A DNA stretch of 64,000 nt from Myrmaecium sp. VS I D KN 1 (GCA_019775845.1 JADQAV010000022.1:510830-574829); one strand, 5' to 3'. Positions 24,035 through 39,119 are shown, numbered from the stretch's first letter. The notes: generated from the letters alone by a model not told the origin. Numbers and translations: made by a program.

Positions 24035-26215
24035 AACGAGAAGGGCATCCGAGAAGGATCGAGATTTCCATTTTTTTTCCAACCAGGCAAGAAAGTTTTG
24101 ATGCAAGAAGAATGGGAGTGAGATAGAGGGAAAAAAGATTTGAATTTTGATACCACCACTTCCCGGCCGTCTGGTGATCGGGCCGTATTCATTGGGTTTT
24201 CATCGGCTTCTATCATGACGGAATGATGAAGAGAACAAAAAAAAGCAATGAGTTTTTGAAATTATCTTTCTATGAGCTCCGCCAGATGCGTGACACGGCA
24301 AAGGAAAAGGAAAGCGCGGGGGGGCTGTTCCTTGCTCGCGATCTCTGTATCTTTGCGAGGACATTTCAATTTCCTCTTGATGTGTACGAGCAAGCACCCT
24401 CCGTCTGCCGCATTAGTGGGATAGAAGATTTCCTACCGAAGCCAGTGTTTTTGTGCATCATTTCTCTTTCTTGCCTTTATCGCGCAACGCGGCGAGAAAA
24501 CGAGAAAGATTGGTGATGAGCAGAGAGGAAGGTGTGATCCTCCCATACCCATTTCTCCAAAACCGACTACCCTACCTTCCTTGCTCCCATCCATGAAAGT
24601 CGGCAAGCCAGCCTCGTCGTTCCTCCTTGATCCCAATCGCCGCAGCAGGTTGTGAGGTTCTTGCGCGAGACGTCAGTGATGTATGGAACGCGGGTGCAGC
24701 AGCAGCTGGGGAAGATGGAGAAGAGGAGGAGGTGAAGAGGGAAGAGGATTCCGTGCGTTCAATAGGAACTATTGTATCGGCAAGTGCGTGTCACAAGAAT
24801 GCGACGATGGTCCTTCTCCTTTTCTCTTCCATCTTCCTTTCCCTCCCCCGTTTTCTTTCTTGTCGCTGAGCCATCGTGAACCTATCGATGATGCTATTGC
24901 TCACGCAAGAGCAGGCACTGTCGCCGTCGCGCCTCCGCCTCGGTCACGGACAAAAGCGGGCATGCGAGCCTAATCGGCCCGATAGGAGGTCTCCCCTTCC
25001 ACTTTCGAGAGAAAATGTTTTTCTGCCTTAGGCACTGCACTGGAAGGCCCCAAGAGTTGATGGGAAGAGTGCCAGCCCAGAAGGAGGAACCAGGAAAGAG
25101 AATTTGAATTACTAACTATAGTACTTAGAGAAGGAAGGAGCCAGGTTGCTCTTGTTTTAACATTTTGCTCCTTTTTCCTAGGGAAAAGAAGACGAGTATG
25201 AACCAAGGACATGCAAAGATGGATGTTGAAAATGGCTCACGTTCTTGGGACTGATAGTTGTATGGATGGAGGGAATCGCAGTCCCCACCATAGCACGGTT
25301 TAATAACTGAACCAGCGTATGAGTGAGGCGCTTTCAATTCCAAGCGTTCATCCACTGTCCTCTAGAAAGACAGAGACATCGAGACAGGGTAGGGAAGGGC
25401 AACCGAGTGAGGATCTTCTTCTCTCGGAAGATACGCTATTGTACTATATCGGATGATGTAAAGGAGTGTGAGGAGGGGGAGGGGGAGTGGATGGAGGGCG
25501 GATCGTAAGCATCACCTATAAGTAAGATCAACTGGCATAGAAAGGGAGAAGAGCCGTGGGAGAGTGTGTGACTGCCGCATCAATCGACACTGCTTCAGCC
25601 ACTCCGATGAATTCCCGAAAACGGTGTCGGGTTTTTATTCCGTTTGGCGCACAGAACAGATGTACAGTCGGGTACGTAATGTATGTACGTAGGTATGTAT
25701 GTGGGTCACTCGATCGTGCTCCAGGATATCGCCCCCAACGACCAACCAACCTCCCCAAGCCTCCGGTTTCTCAGCTTGTCTGGATCGGACAGATGTGCTC
25801 GTGCTACATCCGTCGGGACGATCCCCCGGACCATGTCTACAGAGGGGGTCCACTTCAGCTCGAGGGGAATGGGATAGTTCATATCCGCAGAGGAAGGGGA
25901 GGAGGTGGTGGAGAAGCAGTGCTTGGGTCATCCTATTATTTCTTCTTCTTTTCTTTTATTGAAAATCGAACGGAGGACATGATTCGATATCCCCACTTTC
26001 CCAGCTGGGATCACGCGTTCTCAGGCGTATGGATGACGCATTCTTGGATCTCCTCCCTTCATCCATTGCCCCTTCCCAAAGCAACTCGCGGCGAGAAACA
26101 GGTTTGCAGTGATGTCGGACCACAGCATGCGTGCGGGCGTGCATCAAGCCGTTATTCCCATTGTACATAAGTACATTGGCGGGAAAGAGGGTATTTCCGC
26201 ACCGTAGTAACACCG
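24035..26215. other. Intergenic region, no supported gene
   Basis: This stretch of 2.2 kb has normal composition and ends at an abrupt switch to RIP-type sequence near 26215. The longest open frame (plus strand, from a GTG at 25556) has low-complexity Gly and Phe runs, no ATG start and no recognisable domain, so I do not call it. A GTATGTACGTAGGTATGTAT tract lies at about 25680-25700. Confidence 0.5.
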
Positions 26216-26964
26216 ATTTTATACAGTAGAAGCTTTAATACGATACCTCTTAGCGAAATAAAGGCAGGGCGGTACTATAAGTAGTACTAAAGAGCGCTTA
26301 TATCTATATAACGGTATCTATATATACTAATATAAGAATATCCCTATATATATTAAAGGCTTTATTAATATATAAAGCTCTCTAATACGTACTACCGCTA
26401 TTAATACGTAGTAGATATATATCTAGTATTAGAGAAAGTATATACCGCCTAAAGAAGAATATATTATAAGCGTTAATATATATCGCTAGAAAGTTTTAGT
26501 ATTAATATAGTACTAATATAGTATTATAACAGTATTAATATAAAGTAGAGATAGTATTAATATTAGAGTTTCTTATATATTATATCTTCTAGCGGATATG
26601 TATATATATAGAATTATAGTATTAATTAATTAATAGTTCTTTAATTTTAATTATTTATAATTTAGTACTTACTTCTACTCTTATACTAGGCTCTTATACT
26701 AGGCCCTTATATTAGGCTCTTATACTATACTCTTACGCTACCCTTACGCTACCCTTACTTAATATTATATAAATTCTAAGTTCTATTATACTACTAATAC
26801 CTAACTACTCCCCCTTACCGCTATATTTATATATACTAGCTCCTTATTATTCTTTATAAAAGAGAGTATATATAAGTATTATAAATATACTACTAGTAGA
26901 CTAATAATTTATTTTATATTTAATATATAAAATATAGGGTAGTAGAGGATAGGATCCTAAAAGC

Positions 26965-27628
26965 TATTATAAAACTTCTAAAGACCTTCTAAAATTCGAA
27001 AATTACTTAAGTTCCTAAACTATAAGTATTACCTAGTATATATCCCTTATACTTACCTAGTATATAGGCTCTTACTTAGTATATAAGCTTACTATTTAAC
27101 CCTCGCTACTACTTAGTAATATCGCTCGCCGCTATTTAGTAATATTACTACTATATACTATATTTATAATTTTATTCCTTATTATATTACCGCCGCTCTA
27201 CTATCGCCTAATAATTTACTTACTAAACCCGCTATTATTAGGATATATTATTATTATATTACTTTAGACCTATACTTATTTAATACTTTATTAAAAATCC
27301 TACTTTAAGACCCGTAGAATCGGATAATTCTTTAATAAGGCTTTATATTATATTATCTCCTCTTTAAGTATATATAGACTCTTTTACCCTTATAATTTTA
27401 AATTCTTAGTTTAAATAATTCTAGTTCTTCTCTCTTAAATTCTTCTTAAGGATTTACTCGGCTTCGTTCTTACCTTTATATCCTTAGACCTTTTTTAAGT
27501 TAACTTCTTATTATTTATTTTCTTCTCCCTTACCTTAAATTTATAAAATTAGAAGATTAGACTCTATTTAGAATTATCTCCCTTTATTTCTATTTTAATT
27601 TAAGAGAACGGTACCGTTATCTATAATA
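26965..27628 (+). repeat. 5' LTR of the Ty3/gypsy fossil
   Basis: This 664-bp copy begins TATTATAAAACTTCTA and ends CTATAATA, which fits TG...CA termini after RIP. It matches the copy at 32669-33351 nearly end to end. Confidence 0.8.
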
Positions 27629-30600
27629 GTATTATTTAAACTCCTACTAAATAGCCTCCTTTTTCTAGTTTTTATTTATTTCTATTTTTATCTTTACTTC
27701 TAGTTCTACCTACTATATCTTTAAGTATAAATATAGACTATCCTAACTATTAGTTTTAAGTTTATTATACTTTAAATACCTAATAATTCTTGCTAAACCT
27801 TATTTCTTATTCCTAACCTCTTATTTAATATCCGTTCTACTCTAGCCGCCGCTTATACTTAATAACGTTCTTTTATTACTATTAATAACGTCTTTTCGCT
27901 AAATTTCCCGCTTAATTATACTAACGACTAATTTAACGCTATTTAATCTTACTTTAATTTAGGTATTTATAGTATAATTAAAACTCTTACTTATAATTTC
28001 CGGTCCTTAACTCTCTCTCCTTAAATTACTTTAACTTTTATTTTTATTCTGCTTTTATCTAAATCCGCTTCTTACTCCTATATTTTAAAAATCGCTAATC
28101 TTAAGCCTTTTAAAAATAATAGAGCTTAATTCCGGAACTTTATTATATAGCTTTAATTAAAGTTTACCTTTAATCCTACTTTCTTCTCCGATTAGGCTAA
28201 AATTCGCTACGCCGGCTTATACCTCTAAGATTCCACTTATACTTAGTTTTAATCTTATATTTCTGCGGAAAATAGTTCTATTAATTTTAAAACCTAGATT
28301 AATTTCTACTCCGCCTTCTAAGCTGCCTTTACTAACCTTAATACTTATATTATTACTAAAAGAGTAATTTAAGTACTTAAGTAAGATAGTTCTTACTCTA
28401 CCTACTACTCTCGGTTTTTATTCCTTATTACCTAGCTTAACTAGTATAAGGATTCCGTCCGGATTTACTACTTTAAATACAGTTTAAAGGATAATATTAA
28501 AGACCTTTTTATTAGACGCGATTTACTTACCTCGCTTAAAAAATTTACTAAACTATATATTAGCTTAGATAACTAGATTTATAAATACTTTTTAAAAGAA
28601 AGAAATTATACTTTAGTTCCTACTTACTCTACTCCGCCTATTTTATACTCTTAATTTTCTACTTCTAAGCCTTTTATACCGTAGCTTACTACCGCATCTA
28701 TACTACCTTCTAGAAAATCTATAGAACTTAATTCTACTACTTAGAAATAATACCGCTGCGCTAATAACCTTTATACTTATTATAGCGCTCCTAGATACTA
28801 GGTTAAGAACTATCTAAAGTTAAAAATATAGAAGAAAAATAACTTCTATCTTTAATTTTATAATTTTTATAGTTCCCGCCGTATCCGCCTCTATAGCTTT
28901 AAAGAAGCCTCTCGCTTAGGTTCTCTATTTAGTTTCGTTAAAAAACGCCTTAGGCTAGTTAATCCGCAGCTCCTAGCTAGCCTATTATAGGCCGCTTTAC
29001 TCTTACTATTTTTATTTATTAGTTCTCTCTCCTAGTAACTCTCTTAAATTTACTTAGTTTACTTTTAATTTCTTAAGTTACTTTACAGCCTTTAAAAAAG
29101 CGCGCTTTAAACTTAAGAAATAAACTCTTTTTAATTCTAAGCTACTAAATTAATAGTTTAATTAATACTTTTATTATAATTAATTCTAGCGCTACTTCGC
29201 TCTTCGTTAACTCTAAATTCCTTACTATAAATAACCTCTAACTATATTTAAAAAAATATCCGGAAACCCTTATAGATATAAATAGATATAAATCTGCCGC
29301 AGGGAGGATTATATATAAAATTAACTTAAAATTTTATATTAACTAATATTTAGAAACTATAACCCTCTATATTACTTATTTAGTAGAATACTCTATTATT
29401 TTAGGAACTTCCTAACTAAAGTAATATAATCTAATTATAAACTAGCTAAAAAATTAGATTACCTTCGCCTCTCTATTTTATTAGGCTAATTATCTTCCTA
29501 TAAGGGAAGAAATTATCCCTAAACTCTCTATCTCTATTTATATATCCGTTACTCGCGTTTCCGCTATAACTTTAAATAAGCTCTTAAAGAAATATAACGT
29601 TTAGATATACTTAGTTTTACTCTTTAATATAAGAATATATATTAAAGCCCGAAAAAAGGCCGCTTTTATACCCCCTAAGAAGGAATAGTAACGCCTTAAA
29701 AAAATTATCCCGCTATAATTCTATAACCTTTTACCTCTTTTTATTAAAAAAGAAGCCGATAAGCTCCCGCCGTATTATTATATTAACTACGAAATTATTC
29801 TTAATAACGGAAAAAAGCTTAATTTTAAGCCTCTTTACCTTATATCCGATCTTAAGCTTAAAGCCTTTAGAGACTACCTTAAATCTAAATTAACTAAAAG
29901 CTTTATTTATCCTTTATCCTCCTCTTACGCCTCTCTAATTCTATTTATTAGAAAACCTAGAGGCCTCTACTTTTACGTTAATTATTAAGCTTTAAATAAG
30001 ATACTTAAGAAAAACCGTTATCGTCTCCTATTAATTAATAAATCCCTTTAGAAGCTTTATTAAAGTAAAATCTTTACTTACCTTAACCTTCGCGGAGCCT
30101 ATAATCTTATTCGTATTAAAGAGGGCTATAAGTATTTAATAGCGTTTAGAACTTATTATAGCCTCTTTAAATACCTTATTATACTCTTTAATTTAATAAA
30201 CGCTCCCGTAACCTACTAATAGTTTATAAATAATACTTTAAGGGAATCTTTAGATATTTTCTATATAGTTTATTTTAACGATATCTTTATTTTCTCTAAA
30301 AATAAGGAAGAATATAATAATTACGTCCGGAAAGTCCTTAAAAAACTCTTTAAAGCTAGCCTTTATATTAAAGGCGAGAAGTAGGAGTTCTTTACTTACT
30401 TTACTACCTTTATAAGTTTTATAGTTTTACTAGATAGAATTATTATAGATCCCGGAAAAGTTACTATAATTTAAAATTAAGAAATACCCTAAAATATTAA
30501 AAACCTATAATCTTTCTTTAGTTTCGCTAATCTTTATTATAAGTTTATTAAAAGGTACTTATATAAAGCTCGCCCGCTCTTTAACCTCCTTTAAAAAAGC

Positions 30601-32668
30601 GCCGCCTTTATTCAGGGTCCTAAATAAGAGAAAGCCTTTAACTTTTTTAAGCTTTTTATTCTAGCTTAATTCTCCGCTATTTAGACCCTAAGCTAGATAC
30701 TATTTTAGAAATAAATACGTCTAATTTTTTAATTTCCGGTATCCTTATTTAATAGATTATATATTTAAACGATAAGAGGCTTCTTTATCTAATTACTTAT
30801 TACTTATATAAAATAACCCCGCCCGAGTATAATTATAGGATTAGAAATAAGGAGTTACTTATTATCGTTAAATCTCTAAAGATATACCGTCCTTTAGTTT
30901 TAAACCTTTAAAAGCCGCTCTTAATTTATTCTAACTATTTAAACCTCTCTATTTTTACTTTAAAGAGGACTTTAAACCGCCGCCAGGCCCGCTAAGTAAA
31001 TAAACTTTCTAAATTAAACTTCTATATAGTCTACCGTCTAGAAGATTAGAATAAATAAGTTAATACTTTAACTTAACGATCTAGAGATTGTCCTTTACTT
31101 AAGGAAGACTTACTCCTTCGGATAATTCTAGTCTTAGAGAAATATTATATTTCTAGCCTTATAATTATAGCTTTAGAGACCTCGTTAGCCTTAGAAATTC
31201 GCTAGGCTTTAGAATTAAATACTTTTAGATAAGAGATTCTTAAAGCTTTAGAAAATAGAACTTCTAAAGATTATTTAATTAATTTAGGAGCTTATTTAGT
31301 AGACTTTAATAGCCTTTTATTTATAAACAGCCTTATCTACGTCTTAGGAGACCTTAATCTTCGCCGTAAAATTATTTAGTCTTATTATTTATATCTTACT
31401 ATAGATTACCCGGGCTATACTAGAACTTTTAAAATAATTTCCTATAACTTTTAGTAGCTTAAAATAAGGGATACTATTACTTAGTTTATTAGTAACTATA
31501 AAACTTATAAATATATTTAACCGGTTTAATATACTCTTCTTAGGTATTTAAAACCTCTTAAGGTTCTGTAGTACCGCTAAGAATCTATCTCCCTTAATTT
31601 TATTACTAGGCTCCTGCTAGTAGACTCCTTAGATATAATTCTAGTTATTATAAATAAGTTAACTAAGATAGCTTATTTTATTCTCTACTATATAACTACT
31701 AATTCTACGTACCTTACGTTACTTTACTATAATAATATTTTTAAGCTTTATAGCTTACCTCGGGATTTTACCTCTAACTATAAATTTATTTCTACCTCTT
31801 AATTTACCTACGTCCTTAGTAAGACTCTTAGTATTAAGCTGAATCTTAGTACGACTTTTTATCTTTAAATAGATAAATAGACGGAAAGAGTTAATATAAT
31901 CCTAGAATAATACTATTAAGCCTACGTTAATTATTAGTAGGATAATTAAGTAGAGCTACTTACCTTTATAGAATTTACTTATAATAATATAATTTCCGTA
32001 ATAACTAAAGTTACGCTATTCTTTATAAATTATAGCTTTAACCCTTAGTACTAAATCCTCTCTAAGGAGAATATATAAGCTTTACCGTAATAATTAAAGA
32101 CCTTTATACACCGTTTTAATAGTCTTATAGAATACTTATAATAGGAAATTTAGCTTACTTAGGATACCTACTTAAAATAAGTAAATAAGGATAAAATCCT
32201 GCTTTTTAAACCTAGTAATAAAGTCTAGCTCTTCTAATAATATATTTATATAACTTACCCCTTATTTAAACTTAATTATAAGCGCCTAGAACCTTATAAA
32301 ATTATAAAAAAGCTCTTTAATTATACTTACTACCTAGAGCTCCTAAGTACTATAAAGTACTATAATATATTCTATATTAGCCTTCTTAAACCCGCTACTA
32401 GTAATCCTCTCTTAAGTTAGAAAAAAGTACTACCTTTACCTATTATTATAGAAGGCGAGGAAGAATATTAATTTAAAAAAGATTTTAGGCGTTAAAGTAA
32501 ATTACCGGTAATTTTAGTACCTTATCCGCTAGGTTAGATATTTAAATCTAACTTAAGAACTTTATAAGTTTATTTAATAATTTTTATCAGCGCTACCTTA
32601 ATAAACCTTACCCTCTAAATTACGCCTAGAAAGCTCGTAGGAACTTAATTACTAAAGGGGAGACTTCC

Positions 32669-33351
32669 TATTATAAAACTTCTAGAAACCTTCTAAAATC
32701 CGAAAATCGCCTAAGACCCTAGGCTATAAGTATTACCTAGTATATATCTCTTATACTTACTTAGTATACGGGCTTTTACTTAATATATATCCTAGCTCTT
32801 ACTTAGTATATAAGTTTATTATCTAACTCTTACTACCGCCTAGTAATATTACCGCTATTTAGTAATATTACTATTATATAATATACTTATAATCTTATTT
32901 CTTATTATATTACTACCGCCCTATTATCGCCTAATAATTTACCTAATAAACCCGCTATTATTAGGATATATCGCTACTATATTACCTTAGACCTGTACTT
33001 ATTTAATACTTTATTAGAAATCCTACTTTAAGACTTATAAAATTAAGTAATATTTTAATAAGGCCTTATATTATATTACTCTCTCCTTAAGTATATATAG
33101 ATCCCTTTATCCTTATAATTTTAGATTCTTAGTTTAAATAATTCTAGTTCTTCCTCCTTAAGTTCTTCTTAAGGATTTACTCGGCTTCGTTCTTACTTTT
33201 ATACCCTTAGACCTTTCTTAAGTTAACTCCTTATTACTTATTTTCTTCCCCCTTACCTTTACTTTATAAAATTAGAAGATTAGACTCTACTTAAAATTAT
33301 CTCCCTCCGTTTATATCTTAGTTTAAGAGAATAGTACTATTATCTATAATA
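32669..33351 (+). repeat. 3' LTR of the Ty3/gypsy fossil
   Basis: This 683-bp copy matches the 5' LTR from TATTATAAAACTTCTA to CTATAATA, with a few small indels and many C/T and G/A differences. A purine-rich AAAGGGGAGA tract lies directly upstream (about 32653-32663), as expected for a polypurine tract. Confidence 0.8.
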
Positions 33352-36300
33352 AAGGCCTATCTAGTAAGAGGTATAATAAGAGTAAAGAGATGCGGTATAT
33401 TTATATTTACTTTATATATAAATATTTAGTTAATAAGCGCTATACCGTTACTATAGAATAAAATAAAATTACTAGCTCGGATAATAGTATAGTATCTAGC
33501 TCTATAATAAGTATAAGGATAAGCTTTTAAGAATAGCGTTTATAAACTTATTATTAAATACTATTTTTTTCCTACTATCTAACGGGTCTCCGACTAAAAT
33601 ATACTAAATTAATACTATAGTCCTAATAGCTAGCCTATAAGAGTATATAAAAGGAGGTATTTATCTAGCTTAACTATATTAGAAGGTCTAGTTCGCGATA
33701 ATAATATTATAATTTAATTTTTACTAAGGTATATAGGTTCTAGTATATAAAATTAACTTAGAGCTTAATAACTATCTTATCTAAGTTAGCTAGCTCCGGG
33801 TTAGGTAGGAGTTTTTAAAATAGCGTAGGATATTAATAATATATTATTTAGTATTATTATATAATACTAGGCTTATTATACTTATATATACTATAGAGGA
33901 GGAGGTAAGATATAAGCTAAAAGTTTTTACGTAGGAGTAAGTCCTTCTCAGGATAAATATAGTTAGTATAATAAAATTTTAAGCTTGTATTCTCTATAGT
34001 ATTACTTAAATAGTAAGTAGATACTAATAAGTAGGAGAAGTAAGTATTACGTAATAAAGAGTAAGTAATAAATCTATACTTTACTTCTCCTATAAGTACG
34101 TTATAGTTAATAGTAATACTATACTCCTCTATTAGTAACAGGTAGTATAGGTTAATATAAATATTAAGCCTAGCTATATCCTTCTAATTTATTAGGATAT
34201 TTAATTCTAGATTTTTAAATATAGCGAGAGCTATAATAATATTAGTAAAGAAACTACCGTGCGGGTCTAGTATAACCGGTAAGATATTACTTATATATAA
34301 GCGCTCGCGAAAGCTAAGAGAGGCTATAATATTATACTAACTTATTAGGCTATAGTATATATTTTAGTAGAGCCTGAAGCCGTCGATAAATATTAATAAA
34401 GAGATAGAAATAACCCGCGGGCCGTAAAGGTTATATAATAGCTAAGCTCGACTAAATATATTAATCTTAAGCTCTCTCTAGATAGGATATATTCTTCTAA
34501 CTAGCTATATTATACTAGTAAGCTAATTTATTATATAGCGAATAAACGGCTATTCTAGAACTCTATCTTTATTACTAAAATTTATTAAACTACTAAAACT
34601 ATAGTTTATATAAACCTTAATTACTTAATATCTAGCATAGCTAGTAAGTAGGAAAAAAAACTTTATCTTTAATAAGAGTAAGTTTAGTTATAAGAGTAGG
34701 AGGAGCTAGTATAGTAGTAGCTATAATAGTATAATAAATAGTTTAGATCTTAAGAGCGATAAGGCTAAATAAGCCGATATACTTATAATTTACTTATAAG
34801 TTATATCTAACTTTAAGTACCCTTCCTATATAAAGGCTAGCTAGATATAAATAGTAAGGATAAAATTATTTTATATATTTAAACTTAATAAAGTCCGATA
34901 GTAGTATCGGCTTATTATTTAATAGTATAGCGAACTACCTAGAAGTAATTTATATTAATATAATTTAATAATTCGATATTTATAGTTTATTCGAAATATT
35001 AATAAAATAGCCTATTTTAATATATACTATATTTCGAATAGCGTTATAGGAAAATACTCTTTAAATAAACTTATACTAATTAAAGAAGTAAAGGTTTTTA
35101 GTATACTTATTACTTTTTTACTTCTAGCCGGTAGCGATTAAAGGAAGCTTCTTAAGCTATAATAAAAATATCTTCTTCTATAGCTTTATAAAAGGAAGTT
35201 TAGGTTTACTATAATAGATTAGAATATTAAGTATTAATAGGAGTAGATTAATAAGAGGATAGCTTCTAAGAAGCTAAAGGATTTAATAAAGTTTATTATA
35301 TCTAGCTTATAGAATACTATTATTTTAAATACTATAGACTAAGACTAAGCTCGAACTTATTAATATTATACTCGCTTCTTTAATAGAATAAAAGAACTAA
35401 TATATTATCTCCGTTTATAAATAGGCGACGAGATTTATTAGGTATTATAATTAAAGTAAATATAAAAGATAAAAATAAAGTAGATATAAAGATCGGAATA
35501 GTTAGTAAGATAGTAGATATCTAAAAAATATATAAATTTATTACTTCTTAGCTAATCGTAGTTAGATATAACGTATATAACTTAGATATATATAATAAGG
35601 CGGATTCCGTAGCTATATCTTAATTACTAGGATTTACTATATTATTTAATTCTAGATTATTAGGGTTTATAGTAGAGGGCGAGCCGGTAGATACCTTAGT
35701 CTCTAATATAACTAAGTATAAGAAGTTAAGCTATACTATACTATTCAGCTTATTATCTATCTTATTAACGTTATTAGCGATTAGTATATAATTAGTATTC
35801 TTATACTAATATTAGTAGTTAGCTACTTAATATAACTAGAAAAGTTAATTAAAACTAAGTTTATTATTATTCTCGGGCTCCTTATTATCTAGACCCTAAT
35901 ACTTAGATAGATACTAAATAAGATCGCTCTTATTAAGATCCTAATATAGAGTAAAATAAACGATACGCTCCCTGCTTTACTAATTAGTATATATATTATA
36001 ATATATAAATTATTAAAGCTTACCCTAACTTTATTATTAGAGCTTAGATCTTTATATACTAGACTAAGCTAGAGCTTAGGGGTATTAGTAGTAAGTATTA
36101 TATACTATTATTTAACTAGTAGTTAAAGAGGCCTAGTATTCGTAATAGCTTTAATTATAAACTATACTTTTCTATAGTAGCGGATAGATTAAAGCGCTAT
36201 TAGGTAGTAGTTTAGAAAGGAGGAGAGATATATATAAAAGGTTATATAGTAGGACTATAGGAGTTATAGAATAACTAGTAGTATACTACTATTAAGCTAG

Positions 36301-39085
36301 TATAAAGTAAAGGCTTTACTAAGCGGCCTAGCGCGTATAATTATAAGATAAATAAAAAATATAACTTAAAGTAGCTATAGAACGCTTATTACGTAGTATC
36401 GCGCTAGATACTAGTTATATTAGTAGTAGTAATTATTATATAAGTAGTAATATAGGAGGATATAGGATATAAAGTTATTATTAAGAGGAAGAAAAAGTAT
36501 AGATATATAAAATAAAACACCGCTACTAACTATAACCTAATAATAGAAAACTCTCTATAGCTACTAAAATATTACTATAATCTAGTTAGAACTCTAGTAT
36601 TAAATATTAAGTATTATAAAGCTGCGTATTTAGTTCGACCTAAAGGAATTAAATTTATATAATTAATGTTCGCTTAGTATATAAAAGAGTTATAATTTAT
36701 AAAATAAGGGTAGGATCTAAATTAATAAAATAAAAACTTATAAATATAGAATATATAGAGAATCCTACGGTACTTATTTAAACGTTTTATAAATATACTC
36801 TAACGTTACGCGTACTTTAGGGTTTTATACTTATAGCTAATAGATATTATTTAATAACTCGCTAAGTAGATAGTATAATCAGCTATATAATATTAAATAA
36901 AGTAAATATAATATATACTAGCTTCCTATAATAGTACTATAAGAAGCCGGTATAACTTATAAATATCCGTTTATTATAGGTTAGTATAGAATTATTATAG
37001 AAGAACTACTACCGAAATCTATAGATATTAATATTTATAATTAAGTACTATTCCTAACGTTTACTAGAGAAGAAGTAAATAACGCTTTATTTTAGTTTAC
37101 TTATATATATTATAAGAGGAGTATAAAGAAAGATATAGTATAAAGGATATATAAAAAGAGATACTAATAAATATATATTAAAAGCTAGCCTCCGATAAAG
37201 TAAATATAACTATATAAGTATAGGAAATATAGCGAGATAAAAATAAATACTATATTATATATAGAGAGAAACTAGACTAATAGGAGTATATTTAACTACT
37301 ATTATTAAGAGGAGAGAGATTAATTAAAATATATATAAGCTAGTAAAGTAGTACTTAGCTTCGAGACTCTCTTCCTCTTCTTTAAAAGCTATTTATAAAT
37401 CTTAATAAAGTAATAGCGGAGGATATTTTTAAAATTAAGATAGTTAGGAACGTTATTATAAGTTTTAAATAGATTATTATTTATATCCTTTACTTTAATT
37501 CTTAATTATTTAGTTTTTTTTAAAGCTATAACCTTAAGCGCTAGTAAGATAAATATATCTAGTATAACTATAAGTATTAGAGTTAGTATTATTTAGGCGG
37601 AAGATAAACTCTATATATAATAAATTTCTAGTAGAGATATCGTCCTAGCAGTATTAAGATATCTATTTATATAATACTAAATATTTAAAAAGAGCTCCGG
37701 AGACTAAAGTATATTAAAGTAAGTATTAAGACTCTTAATAGTTAAGTAAAGTAGTATTAAAGTCTATATAATCTACTCGTTAACTAAGTCCTATAAATAT
37801 TAAATAGCGAGAAGTAAATTAAGCTATATAACTTACTTTAAATAGTCTAGTATTTTATTCTTATATCTTTTAATACTATCTGAGAATCTAGTTAATACGA
37901 GCTTCTAGATAAAACTATTAGGATTATAATTATTACTAAAGATCTCCTAAATAACTTAAGCCTAGCGGAAATAAGAGTAGTAGAAAAAGCCCTTTTAATA
38001 AATCTTATTAGTTAGATAGAGGAACTTAGCGTTATCCTCCCCTCTTTTAATATTAGTAGTAGTACGGGGAGCGGAGCGTTTATAAGTCTTCTTCTTAGAG
38101 GAGGGCCGGAGGTACGGATTTAGCGGAGAAGGAAGTAGTAATTAATAATAATTTTATCTAATTCTTATATATTATTAGTACTATTTTAAAGTTATAGTAA
38201 TAAGCTATAGTACTAAAATAATATATAGAATAGTAGTTATATATACTAATACTATACTAGCTAGCGAGTAAATAGAGGCGTTAAGATTAGAATTAATAAA
38301 AGTTTCGGAAATTAGACTAGGCGCTATCTCTTATATAAGAGTATTATATATATTAAGTAGTCTCTAGGGTAGTATATAAAGAGTAAATATATAGATAAAT
38401 AGATAGTAATAAGTAAATATAAATAACTTAAAGAATAAAGAACTTAAAGAGAAGTTTATTAGTTAGAAAAGAGTTAATAACTTTTAAAGATAGTATTAAG
38501 CTAGTTATACTAGTTACTTTAATATCCTTTCCTCTTCCGTACTACTACCGGCTAAGAACTATATTAATACTATATATAAACGGTATCTTTATAGTAATAA
38601 TAATAGTATATACTAATTTTATATTTATATATATACGATACTCTAACGGTACTTATTAAAGAATTATATAAAAATTAGAAATAAACTAATACTATATATA
38701 TTTCCTAGAGGTATTACTATACTAATATTAAATACTTTAGAATATTATATATCTACTACTTCTTAATTTATATTATATTTTTACGCTAATATATATCGCT
38801 TTAGTTACTATATTAATATAGAAAGTTACTTATACTATTAATCTACCGCCCCTCTAGCTATACTATATTTAAATTCTAATATATATTAAGATAATAATAG
38901 TATAAGTATAGAAAACCTCTAGTATAATATAGAAGTATTAACGTACTATACTATAGATATATAATACTAAATAACTATAATTATATAGACTATTCACTCG
39001 CTACTAAATATTTATAGTTTAGAAAACCCCTCTTCCGCGCCTATATATATACCCGTACGTACTACTATACTAGTACGAATTACTA

Positions 39086-39086
<1 letters not shown>
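33352..39086. other. Unidentified RIP-decayed sequence, about 5.7 kb
   Basis: Saturated RIP composition with no CA or TG over long stretches. Dipping into its reading frames on both strands gave no domain I recognise, and I saw no long inverted or direct repeats by eye. The length and uniform decay suggest one or two further elements, possibly a DNA transposon or LINE. This is inference only. Confidence 0.4.
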
Positions 39087-39116
<30 letters not shown>

Positions 39117-39119
39117 AAA
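39087..39119 (+). repeat. (AAG)n microsatellite at the block boundary
   Basis: About eleven uninterrupted AAG units, followed by AAAATTAAGAGAAAAG. The tract sits exactly at the junction between the RIP-mutated block and normal DNA. Confidence 0.95.

Larger units (their letters stand above)
26965..33351 (+). mobile_element. Fossil chromovirus-type Ty3/gypsy retrotransposon with both LTRs
   Basis: The element is about 6.39 kb including two LTRs (26965-27628 and 32669-33351). Internal parts in plus-strand order are a gag-like region (about 27900-29100), the reverse transcriptase with its catalytic-site region near 30265-30295, RNase H (about 30680-30960), integrase (about 31300-32150) and a chromodomain-like segment (about 32450-32600). 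Domain order and chromodomain place it in Ty3/gypsy, chromovirus branch. The five bases flanking the ends, AAAGC and AAGGC, may be a target duplication altered at one position. It is broken many times and has no coding capacity. The LTRs differ mostly by transitions, so their divergence reflects RIP and cannot date the insertion. Confidence 0.82.

Noticed and set aside
25556-26170. 204-aa plus-strand open frame
   Set aside because: It starts at GTG, contains Gly and Phe homopolymer runs and no recognisable domain, and reaches the RIP border.
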